Below, in pieces: positions 8,823-16,857 of a stretch of 35,137 bases of DNA. The position numbers and the translations under genes were made by a program. The stretch spans positions 1 through 35,137 of the forward strand of contig JAGCLZ010000039.1 of the NCBI GenBank assembly GCA_017646685.1. Direction: 5' to 3'. The DNA is from Bacteroidales bacterium (GTDB taxonomy: Bacteria; Bacteroidota; Bacteroidia; Bacteroidales; P3). The first letter of the stretch is position 1; the number at the start of each line of letters is the position of its first letter. A model generated the notes under the pieces. That model was not told the DNA's origin, did not search any database, and was given only the letters and a program-made list of their open reading frames with translations.

Positions 8823-10583
8823 TTATAATGTTGGTATTGTATACGTAAATCCTAACAAAAATCTAAATTTCTGCGATGGATAATTAGTCCAATAAAAATA
8901 ACGTTGAAATGCCACATTATCAAATGTTACAAAAAATGACAACGCTCTCATGTATTGGTATTCAACTTTCAAATCAATACCATATTTCAGTGGCATTTTC
9001 TCATAGCAAGCTTGGCTATTAGCAAAATATAATCCATTCATATTGCCCAAAACTAATGCATTCAACGAAAACTTCAATTTATCGCCATAACTATATAATG
9101 CATTTAAATTAAGATCAAAATTTGGCTTATACAATACTTCCCCAATCTGAGAATTCTCAGACAAATCATAGTTATAATAATTTGCTGCTAATCCAACATT
9201 TAAATCCTCTGACAAACGATAATTGAACTTTGCTCCAACTTGCAGAAGATTATAATCGACATATATCGGTTTATATACATTATTCAATATATATGTACTA
9301 TCTATCATAAATATTGGAGCATTATCATATGTGCGATAAGATATTCCAAATCCTAAATCCATATTATTCATTACTGCAAAATCTGTCTCTAAAAAATAGC
9401 TATAATAGCTAGTATTAGATATTTCAGCATTAGGTCCAATATAGGGATTATCCATTCTCAAACTTTGCCAACTATTTCTATCTACATCTCCAACAACACC
9501 CAATCTCACATCAAACGCTCCATTCATAAATTGCTGACATAACGTAATATATGGAATTATTTCAAATGTATCTCTTGTAGTTACAAACATTGACATACCT
9601 AGATCCAAATCAAATCCGGAAATCTTGATCTTGAAATATGGATGTATTTTCAACATATTATATATCAAAGATGATGAATCTATATTTTGTGTATTTCCAA
9701 TATATGAGTATGGATACAATGTATCATAACCGTTATTATATATGTCCCAATCAACTTTCAGTCCCAATTTTTGTTTATCCTTACCAAACCAATCAAATCC
9801 ATAATTTATATCACCTCCCAAAGCAAAATGCAGTTCATTAAATCCATAATGATCCGACAAATTTTCAATCTTCAATTCTGTCTTGTAAAATAATTTATCA
9901 TGCGACATTGTTCCAAAATCAATTTTACTACCAACGTGATTATACACCTGTGAATAATCCGATTTAGATAACTGATCACGAGAAACTTCCGGATATATCA
10001 AATTCAATGTGGAATCAGAAAATCCATAATATAGATTATAATCATTTTTGTAGAAAACATTTGCTGATAAAAAAGTCTTATTCCAAATATATTTTCCAAA
10101 AAGATCTACCGAAGTCTTTGAAAACCAATTTGAGCCATAATCTTCCAAACTCCACCACGATGAATTGTGATATATTCTAGCAGAATAGTTTAATGATGTG
10201 CTCTTCGTTGAATTAAAATACAAATCTACCAACGGAGTAAAATACGAGCCCATTCCGGCTTTAATATAACTTTTGTATAGTTTCATCGATGGTTCTCCTA
10301 CTAGACGTGCAGCCTGTATTTCTCCAGGAGAAAATAATGAATAAATACGTAACGGATGAATTTGATATTTAAATTCAGGCGACAAATTTGATGTGTCTGT
10401 TATTTTCGGTGAAACATTTATCTTTTCTGATTCTTGCAATACAGGTTGATAGCCACTTATAACAACTACTTTTTCATTGTACTCCTCTCCTTCTGTTTGA
10501 GCCATCAACGATGGCATAAACAGAAATACAAATAACCATACACATAAATAACGAATTATTCTATATATATTCATCTTTTCCAT
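8823..10583 (-). CDS. Outer-membrane beta-barrel protein, function unknown
   Basis: This 586-residue protein has a clear signal peptide with cleavage after about residue 28 (SLMAQ). From about residue 90 to the end it alternates short aromatic-rich strands with turns (repeated Tyr, Phe, Asn, Gly) and finishes with a strand ending FTYTIPTL. This is the pattern of an outer-membrane barrel. The segment after the signal (VVVISGYQPVLQESEKI) looks like a short periplasmic region. No TonB plug motif was seen. It starts 28 bp after the large TPR gene and is probably co-transcribed with it, suggesting a barrel plus periplasmic scaffold pair. ATG codons at 10583 and 10574 are both possible starts. I do not recognise a named family. 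Confidence 0.8.
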   Translation of the reverse strand: MEKMNIYRIIRYLCVWLFVFLFMPSLMAQTEGEEYNEKVVVISGYQPVLQESEKINVSPKITDTSNLSPEFKYQIHPLRIYSLFSPGEIQAARLVGEPSMKLYKSYIKAGMGSYFTPLVDLYFNSTKSTSLNYSARIYHNSSWWSLEDYGSNWFSKTSVDLFGKYIWNKTFLSANVFYKNDYNLYYGFSDSTLNLIYPEVSRDQLSKSDYSQVYNHVGSKIDFGTMSHDKLFYKTELKIENLSDHYGFNELHFALGGDINYGFDWFGKDKQKLGLKVDWDIYNNGYDTLYPYSYIGNTQNIDSSSLIYNMLKIHPYFKIKISGFDLDLGMSMFVTTRDTFEIIPYITLCQQFMNGAFDVRLGVVGDVDRNSWQSLRMDNPYIGPNAEISNTSYYSYFLETDFAVMNNMDLGFGISYRTYDNAPIFMIDSTYILNNVYKPIYVDYNLLQVGAKFNYRLSEDLNVGLAANYYNYDLSENSQIGEVLYKPNFDLNLNALYSYGDKLKFSLNALVLGNMNGLYFANSQACYEKMPLKYGIDLKVEYQYMRALSFFVTFDNVAFQRYFYWTNYPSQKFRFLLGFTYTIPTL

Positions 10584-10611
10584 TGTATCTTTAATTTAAT
10601 AACATTATAAC

Positions 10612-13600
10612 TTATTCATTTGTCGTTTTTTCTTCAATTTCCGTAGCCGACATATCTATTTCGTTGGTATTTTCTTTCATCTGTTGAATTTGTTGCTCAT
10701 GTTCCTCACGTGCTTTATTTTCTTCAAGCACAATGTTGTCATACTTCTTTTGAGCTACTTCTACCAATTCATCACCATCATAGTTTTCTATTATACTTTG
10801 CAACGTTTGTTTTGCCTGCAATCTATTTCCTGCTGCATAATATATATCTGCCCACAATATAAATGACTTAGCCAACCAATAATCACTTACAGGCGAGGCA
10901 GTAATCGTTAATATTACTTGTTCGGCATTTTTCATATCACCTCTCAAATAATATGCTTCTGCCTCATTATAATAAGCCTCGCCGGAATAGGCTCCATTCA
11001 ACGATTGTTTCATTGGCTCAAATGCCAATCTTGCTGCTGCTGTGTCACCCAAAAGATAATATGATTTTGCTATTAAATAACTGGCCTCCTCTTTCAACTC
11101 ATTGGTCAAACGTTCATTTTGCAAAAGATTTGTTGCACTTTGTATTGTATTGGTATAATTTTCCAACAAATACCATGTTCGCATTATTCCTACTCCTGCT
11201 TGAAGTATATTTGCGTCAATCTCAGATGTTTCTGCCAACTTATTAAAGTATTCATTTGATTTGGCATAATTTTTTATACTAAAGGTTATGTTTGCAACAT
11301 TCAATAATGCCACTTCTGTATATTGAGATTTCGGCTGTTTTGCTACATATTCATAATAAGGCAAAGCTTTCCACATAGACCCCGAACGCAATTGACAATC
11401 TCCCAAATAATAATTAGCAGTAAGTGTAAATAATCCATTGGGAAATTTATCTAAATATGCCTCAAATGCCGGTATGGCAGCTTGACAATCGGCCTCCATA
11501 TAACGTGCTTCTGCTGCATAGAAAGTTATCGAATCTTGTTCCACTGTTGATATAGACAATTTGGTATTCTGTTTTACATATTTAAAATACTCATCTACCC
11601 TATTTTGATTTACATATATATTTTTTATTGTCAGCAAAGCATTTCTTGATTCCGAAGTGCCGGGATAATTTTTCAATACTTTATCCAAAGCTTTCAATGA
11701 TGCTTCTTCGTTAGACAAATTGTAGTTTATAACACCTACTTTCAACAATGCTTCTTTGGCGTACGAACTTTTTGGATACTTATGCAGAAAAATATTATAA
11801 AACTTCAAAGCCATTTCCTGATCATCATTTAATAAAAAGGTATTGGCAATCTCAAAATTCGATACCATAACATATTTTGATTTAGGATAACGAGACATTA
11901 GCAGATTCAAGCAGTCTACCTTTGCTTGATATTTACACAATGCACCATACGACAAACCTTTTTGATACATTGCATAATCAGCATCTACAGCTTCGGCATT
12001 TATTACTTTATCATAATACACTATAGCATCTTTAAAACTCTTAAGAACAAAATAGTTATCTGCTATACGATTTGTAGCATCATCAATAAATGTCTTATCT
12101 TTGCTATAATGACTGTTTGCAATAAATTCCGAAAATATTTTTATAGAATTTTCGTATTGTTTCAATTTCATATTGGCATAGCCCAATGTATACAAACCTT
12201 GGTTGTAATAACCGGAAGTTTTACTTTCTTCAACATGAATAAATTTATCCAATATAGATTTGGCTTTCTCATAATTCTTTAATTGATAATAAGCTTCACC
12301 TTTTAAATAATAAGCCTTTGCTGTAGATTGTTTTATCTCATTTATTTCAATAGCTCTGGCAAACAAATCAATAGCCTCTGAGTATTTATATTCATTAAAC
12401 AATTCTATACCTCGATTGATAACAATAGACTGATATGCCTCATTAATTTTTGGAGTTCTTTCGGTAAATCCCTCCACCAATTCCAATGCATTCTTATAAT
12501 TTTTAACCGAACAATATAATCCGGTCAACAATTCATTAATTTCATCTCTACGTGGAGTTTCGGGATATAATTTCAGGTAATTTTGCAAGGATTTTATAGA
12601 CTCGTTGTAAGGATTATTACCTATTTCACACGATAGTTTTGCATAATTATACAATGCATCTTCTTTTATTTTCGGATTATAATCCATTGTCGAAGCCTGC
12701 AAAAACATTGCACGCGCTTTATCTTTTTTTCTCAAAGACAAATATATATCTCCTAAATGATATAATGCATTTTGGGCGATACTATCATTGGAAGAAGAAT
12801 ATTTTTCTAAAAACGGAGCTGCCTTCTCATACTCTTTCAATTGATAATAACAATATCCAATCTGATAATCATTAGTTTGAGAAACTATATCATTAGCTTG
12901 AAGATAGTAGTCCAATGCTTTTCCATAGTCATTTCGTTTATAATACACTTCTCCAACCATCTGCTGTATCTCTGCCTTACGAATATCTTTCGATTTCTGA
13001 ATCAAATCATCAGACATTGCTATAAGTTCATCATTTTTATCCAAATAAAAATATATTTGAGCAATATAGTATGGCACTATTCCTACAAATTTATCATCCT
13101 GCATAAGTTTTTGAAACTTATCCAATGCCAATTCATAATCACCTTCCATATATTGAATATGTGCATAGTAATATGATGCAGAACTTGCATAGCGAGAGTT
13201 AGAGACCATAACTCTTGAAAAATAATCTTTGGCTTTTTTCACATTGCCCGATTGAAACAACGAATATCCAAATTTAAATTCATATTCAGATATCATTGAT
13301 TTATCAATCTGCGACATCTCAATCTTTCTATATTGTGCCAATGCTTTTTTATAATCCTTTTCGTCGTAATAACAATTGGCCAAATATAATTGTGCCATAC
13401 TTAGTCGCGAACTTTGAGGAAATTTGTCTATAAACGACAACAATTTACTTTCGGCATCTTTGTTCGTCAAGATGTATGCACACACTGCATCATAATAATA
13501 GGCATCTACCAAATATTCATCATTAAACACCTCATCTTTGTTCTTCAAAAATTCTTTAAAAGCCTTCTGTGCCGATGAATATTTATTTTTCTCAAACAGT

Positions 13601-13722
13601 TCTACTGCTCTCTGATACTCATTATTTCGCTTCTCGATTGATTCTTTTTGTCCCATAAGTGTATGACCAAACAACATCATACACAGTACAAATATCAGAT
13701 ATTTAGTTTTTTGCATAATCAT
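10612..13722 (-). CDS. Large periplasmic tetratricopeptide-repeat protein
   Basis: The product has 1036 residues, a signal peptide (about 1-25, ending LMGQ) and then TPR-type helical repeats over almost the whole length, about 35 to 990. Typical repeat signatures recur, such as Y-x(n)-YxxA, YYLG and FxxFLxxYP with proline at repeat ends. The last 50 residues are charged and Gln/Glu-rich. TPR solenoids act as protein-binding scaffolds. Here the likely partner is the barrel protein encoded 28 bp downstream. The start could be the ATG at 13722 or the one two codons later. A candidate promoter and a structured repeat element lie upstream. Confidence 0.88.
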   Translation of the reverse strand: MIMQKTKYLIFVLCMMLFGHTLMGQKESIEKRNNEYQRAVELFEKNKYSSAQKAFKEFLKNKDEVFNDEYLVDAYYYDAVCAYILTNKDAESKLLSFIDKFPQSSRLSMAQLYLANCYYDEKDYKKALAQYRKIEMSQIDKSMISEYEFKFGYSLFQSGNVKKAKDYFSRVMVSNSRYASSASYYYAHIQYMEGDYELALDKFQKLMQDDKFVGIVPYYIAQIYFYLDKNDELIAMSDDLIQKSKDIRKAEIQQMVGEVYYKRNDYGKALDYYLQANDIVSQTNDYQIGYCYYQLKEYEKAAPFLEKYSSSNDSIAQNALYHLGDIYLSLRKKDKARAMFLQASTMDYNPKIKEDALYNYAKLSCEIGNNPYNESIKSLQNYLKLYPETPRRDEINELLTGLYCSVKNYKNALELVEGFTERTPKINEAYQSIVINRGIELFNEYKYSEAIDLFARAIEINEIKQSTAKAYYLKGEAYYQLKNYEKAKSILDKFIHVEESKTSGYYNQGLYTLGYANMKLKQYENSIKIFSEFIANSHYSKDKTFIDDATNRIADNYFVLKSFKDAIVYYDKVINAEAVDADYAMYQKGLSYGALCKYQAKVDCLNLLMSRYPKSKYVMVSNFEIANTFLLNDDQEMALKFYNIFLHKYPKSSYAKEALLKVGVINYNLSNEEASLKALDKVLKNYPGTSESRNALLTIKNIYVNQNRVDEYFKYVKQNTKLSISTVEQDSITFYAAEARYMEADCQAAIPAFEAYLDKFPNGLFTLTANYYLGDCQLRSGSMWKALPYYEYVAKQPKSQYTEVALLNVANITFSIKNYAKSNEYFNKLAETSEIDANILQAGVGIMRTWYLLENYTNTIQSATNLLQNERLTNELKEEASYLIAKSYYLLGDTAAARLAFEPMKQSLNGAYSGEAYYNEAEAYYLRGDMKNAEQVILTITASPVSDYWLAKSFILWADIYYAAGNRLQAKQTLQSIIENYDGDELVEVAQKKYDNIVLEENKAREEHEQQIQQMKENTNEIDMSATEIEEKTTNE

Positions 13723-13762
13723 TATAATTTTCTTCTAATTTGCTAAATTACTCATAACTAAG

Positions 13763-13770
13763 CAAACTAA
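13763..13770 (-). promoter_or_regulatory. Weak candidate promoter for the TPR gene
   Basis: The minus strand reads TTAGTTTG about 40 bp upstream of the TPR gene, one mismatch from TAnnTTTG. A TTG triplet lies about 22 bp further upstream, where the -33 element is expected. This is suggestive only. Confidence 0.3.
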
Positions 13771-13805
13771 AAGGAAATATCTTTTTAATTATCAACAATG
13801 AAATA

Positions 13806-13824
13806 TTCTTAACTATTTTAAGAA
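13806..13824. other. Short perfect inverted repeat
   Basis: TTCTTAA and TTAAGAA flank a 5-nt spacer. It lies between the structured repeat element and the TPR gene. It could be an operator or a weak terminator for the porQ-amidase run; nothing else supports either role. Confidence 0.35.
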
Positions 13825-13897
13825 CGATTTTACTTATCACCATTCTTCAAAAAGGAAATGTTTTACAACCGGATAAATTAGGCTATCCTACCATATA

Positions 13898-14075
13898 ATT
13901 TACACCCTATTATAAATAGGCTAATGATAGGGTATCACAAGTGCGATGGTATACCGTCATTTTTTTGCTGGTATATAATTTCAAAAATACATCGCGATGT
14001 AGGTGAATTTCTCTCGTGATGTAGTTGTACCTACATCGCGATGTAGATAAATTTACCTCGTGATGTAAATTTTAT
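13898..14075. repeat. Structured dispersed repeat, copy A
   Basis: This fills most of the 388-bp gap between the amidase gene and the TPR gene. It begins with TTACACCCTA, whose ACCCTAT pairs with ATAGGGT at about 13935. Next comes a near-palindrome, GATGGTATACCGTC. It ends in four units of a 22-bp tandem repeat starting at 13993, 14015, 14037 and 14059, consensus CGYGATGTAGRTRAATTTMYCT. Two unit junctions form perfect palindromes: TACATCGCGATGTA (13988-14001) and CTACATCGCGATGTAG (14031-14046). A second copy with the same order and the same 92-bp spacing between TACACCC and the first 22-bp unit is at 33156-33330. It has no coding capacity. The remaining bases of the gap hold only the promoter candidate and small inverted repeats. 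Confidence 0.85.
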
Positions 14076-14110
14076 TGCCGAGTGTATTGTATTTCGTTCA
14101 ACCTATGAGG

Positions 14111-14902
14111 TTATTTTAGCTCAAATTTATCCCAATCAAGATAAAAAGGCATTTTCTCCCTAAAAGCACATAGCTTTTCACGACTGAGCGTAACTACCGA
14201 CAATCTATTCTCACCTACCAATATTTCATCCATAATATCACCTTTATAATTAACAACTCTTGAGTCACCAGAAAAACTTACATCATTCGCATCCTTGCCA
14301 ATTCTATTCACACCTACAACGTAAGACATATTTTCGATAGCTCGCGCCACCAATAGCTGTTTCCAAACATTGGTTCGTTTGGCAGGCCAACTAGCTACTA
14401 CCAATGCTAAATCGTAGTCGAAAACACCGGCATTACACCTATTCCTCATCCATATAGGGAAGCGCAAATCGTAACACACAAAGGGTGATATTCTCCAACC
14501 TTTTAGTTCAAACATGGTCTTAGAAGCACCACTTGTCATCACTTCGCTCTCCACTCCTATGCGGAACAGATGCCTCTTGTCATAGTACCCCCATTCGCCC
14601 GAAGGTTTCACCCAATACAATCTATTATAGTAGCACCCTTCATCTTCGACAAAACAACTACCTACCACGGCTATATCATACTGTTTTGAGATACATTTCA
14701 TCCATGCAAAAGTTTCTCCTTGTGCAGGTTCCGACACTGCCACTATATTATCGGTAAATCCCGTAGCAAAAGCCTCGGCAAGCACCAATAGATCGAAAGG
14801 CTCCGATTGTTTTGAGAGTTCTAATTCTATATCTGCAAAGTTCTGTTGCTTATCTTCCCAAGTCAAATCACGCTGAAAATATGCTACTTTTAATTCTTTC
14901 AT
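14111..14902 (-). CDS. Nitrilase-superfamily amidase (Nit2/YafV-like omega-amidase)
   Basis: The 263-residue cytosolic hydrolase has the complete nitrilase triad: Glu43 (LAEAFATGF), Lys109 (YDKRHLF) and Cys143 (FVCYDLRFP). The CYDLRFP context and the short length fit the Nit2/YafV branch. That branch hydrolyses alpha-ketoglutaramate and alpha-ketosuccinamate, the products of glutamine and asparagine transaminases, and this use is inferred from the family. The gene begins 18 bp after porQ, so the two are probably co-transcribed although unrelated in function. A generic carbon-nitrogen hydrolase acting on another amide is the alternative. Confidence 0.87.
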   Translation of the reverse strand: MKELKVAYFQRDLTWEDKQQNFADIELELSKQSEPFDLLVLAEAFATGFTDNIVAVSEPAQGETFAWMKCISKQYDIAVVGSCFVEDEGCYYNRLYWVKPSGEWGYYDKRHLFRIGVESEVMTSGASKTMFELKGWRISPFVCYDLRFPIWMRNRCNAGVFDYDLALVVASWPAKRTNVWKQLLVARAIENMSYVVGVNRIGKDANDVSFSGDSRVVNYKGDIMDEILVGENRLSVVTLSREKLCAFREKMPFYLDWDKFELK

Positions 14903-14920
14903 TCTATATTGTTGTTTTTA

Positions 14921-15988
14921 CTATTGCAAAAAGCTGTTCAAATCGGTTGTAACGGTTATGTAGTTTGGCGACTGTCCTTGATGATAATTGTTTCTGGAAT
15001 AACTAACATACAACTTCTTCAGTCTAATACCAACACCGTATGAAAAACCGCTAAAGTTGAAACTTTGCGACGCTTGCATTTCTCTAGCTCTACGATAATT
15101 GTAGCCAAATCTTACATTAAAAGCCTTGGTAGGACAAAATTCCACACCTACCACTGCATGACGAGCCAAATTATCCAAAAGTCCCATAAACTTATTCTCC
15201 GTTGTAACCTCGCCGGTAAAAGGATCCATCGTTTCGGTTGGATTCAAAGGATCGGTGTAACGCAAATTCCACACTTGTAGTTCGGTAGCTGTAAAATAAA
15301 GTCTAAACGGTGCTTTTGGCAGCTTATACGACAATCCTGCCGAGAGCTCGAAAGGCAATGGTTCGGATGTACCATCGAATGTAAACAGCTGTGCCCCTAT
15401 ATTGCGTGCTATCAAGGAGGAGGAAAATAGGTCGTCAGGCGAATTGTAGCTCAAAGCCAAATCAAAAGCCACTGCAAAGGATGTGTAACTCTCGTAGTGC
15501 GAAAGTATAGGTTTGAACGATGCTCCAATCGAAATATTGTCGGCAAGTTTTCGTCCCCAACCTATGCTGAAAATATAATCGGCGGCGGTAAAAGTTCCAT
15601 CGGGATTCTCGTCTTCATCATATCCTTCGAATGTACCGTAGTTTACATATTGCAGTCCAAACACAAACGATCCCAATTTTTCCACCTCTCTACCATATAT
15701 CAGCGAACCATAACCACCTCCTGAAAAGAGGCTAACATAACTAAGAGATAGAGCATTGTTCATTCGTTCGTTAATGAGAGACGGTGTTGCCAAAGCCACA
15801 CTTATGTCATCGTCATCGACAGATATGTAGCTACTACCCAAAGCGGCCACCCGTGCCGAAGTGGTAAGGTTGAGGAAAGCAGCCGTGTAGCCGGATGGGT
15901 TTTGCCCAACAGCAATACTCGTTGACACCAAACACAGTACAAGCACTAATATTTTTCTAATCCTATTCAAATCTATTGTGTGTTTCAT
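14921..15988 (-). CDS. porQ: Type IX secretion system protein PorQ
   Basis: PorQ is an outer-membrane barrel of the PorV/FadL-like group, needed for T9SS function in Porphyromonas and relatives. The 355-residue protein has a signal peptide (about 1-28, ending AVGQ). The following stretch, FLNLTTSARVAALGSSYISV, matches the PorQ N-terminal signature. Later landmarks include ATPSLINERM, LSLSYVSLFSGGGYGS and the APFRL motif. The rest alternates as beta strands. It lies divergent from an operon encoding a C25 protease with a T9SS sorting domain, so machinery and cargo are neighbours. The amidase gene follows 18 bp downstream. Confidence 0.88.
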   Translation of the reverse strand: MKHTIDLNRIRKILVLVLCLVSTSIAVGQNPSGYTAAFLNLTTSARVAALGSSYISVDDDDISVALATPSLINERMNNALSLSYVSLFSGGGYGSLIYGREVEKLGSFVFGLQYVNYGTFEGYDEDENPDGTFTAADYIFSIGWGRKLADNISIGASFKPILSHYESYTSFAVAFDLALSYNSPDDLFSSSLIARNIGAQLFTFDGTSEPLPFELSAGLSYKLPKAPFRLYFTATELQVWNLRYTDPLNPTETMDPFTGEVTTENKFMGLLDNLARHAVVGVEFCPTKAFNVRFGYNYRRAREMQASQSFNFSGFSYGVGIRLKKLYVSYSRNNYHQGQSPNYITVTTDLNSFLQ

Positions 15989-16320
15989 AACTATTAATAT
16001 GATGTAAGAAACGACAATTAAACGGTTTTAGTATCAACAGCAGTTACAAAAAACGCCACTACAATGCAATCCACGGCCGATGTCACAGCCTATATGGTTC
16101 GGTTTTGGATCTCATCTTATGTATTTACAGTACATATTATTCTCATTTTACACCACTGTATTCCATACACTTTACCTATCCATCCAAAGATTTGTAATCG
16201 TTTGCCAGTCTATTATAGTTTACTTTGTTTGACAAGAGTGGTTGCAAGTTTTTATTCATCGGGCGGTATGTTTGGTGATATGAGGATTTTTATGTAACTT
16301 TGCAAGACAAATAAAAAGAT
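15989..16320. other. Divergent intergenic region between porQ and the holin-family gene
   Basis: This 332-bp region holds the plus-strand promoter at 16271-16302. For porQ no match to TAnnTTTG was found. No repeat, RNA fold or credible small gene was seen in the rest. Confidence 0.6.
16271..16302 (+). promoter_or_regulatory. Promoter of the holin-family/C25 protease run
   Basis: TTTG (16271-16274), 20 bp, then TAACTTTG (16295-16302) match both parts of the Bacteroidota sigma-70-type promoter with normal spacing. The start of transcription would fall near 16309, giving a leader of about a dozen bases before the ATG at 16321. Confidence 0.75.
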
Positions 16321-16839
16321 ATGCAAATACAATTTTCAACCTCAAACAACACGAAACCAGAAAAATACCACTTCGTTACAAAAACCATTGTTATGACACT
16401 CGCAATCATTATTGCGTCGTATCTAATGAGCGGAGTACATGTAGATAACGTATTTGTGGCCATATTGGCGGCAATGGTTATATCACTTCTTAATAATTTC
16501 ATACGCCCCATACTCATAGTGCTTACACTGCCTTTCACATTGGTAAGTATGGGTTTATTTTTACTTGTAATCAATGCAGTAATTATCTTGCTTGCATCAA
16601 AGATAGTTCCTAATTTTGCTGTAGATGGTTTTTGGACAGCCATGGGCTTTTCACTACTCATCACCGTGCTAAACTACCTATTGGACATACCCACAAAAAT
16701 GAAGGCACGAAAGGATTACACACCCAACAACCCATTCGGAAAAAAGCCTACCGATGAAGATAAATTTGACGACTACGAGGACGTTACCAACGAGGATGAT
16801 AAGACAGATAACGACGACAAAAAGAATTTATTGAATTAA
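16321..16839 (+). CDS. Phage-holin-4/YvlD-family membrane protein
   Basis: This is a 172-residue membrane protein with four hydrophobic segments, at about 20-38, 45-62, 66-90 and 104-120. The last 45 residues form a cytoplasmic-looking tail rich in Asp, Glu and Lys. The core with ALLNNFIRPIL-like and LTLPFTLVSMGLF motifs fits family PF04020, which is named after phage holins but is widespread in bacterial chromosomes and mostly uncharacterised. Nothing phage-related is nearby, so a lysis role is unlikely. A well-formed promoter sits just upstream and the C25 protease gene follows 18 bp after the stop. Confidence 0.82.
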   Translation: MQIQFSTSNNTKPEKYHFVTKTIVMTLAIIIASYLMSGVHVDNVFVAILAAMVISLLNNFIRPILIVLTLPFTLVSMGLFLLVINAVIILLASKIVPNFAVDGFWTAMGFSLLITVLNYLLDIPTKMKARKDYTPNNPFGKKPTDEDKFDDYEDVTNEDDKTDNDDKKNLLN

Positions 16840-16857
16840 CCAATAGCACATCATATT

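Noticed and set aside
13988-14067. 22-bp repeats as a CRISPR array
   Set aside because: Units are directly adjacent with no variable spacers, only four copies, and no cas genes are present.
16321-16839. Holin-family gene as evidence of a prophage
   Set aside because: PF04020-type proteins are common chromosomal membrane proteins, and no phage structural, integrase or lysis genes are nearby.
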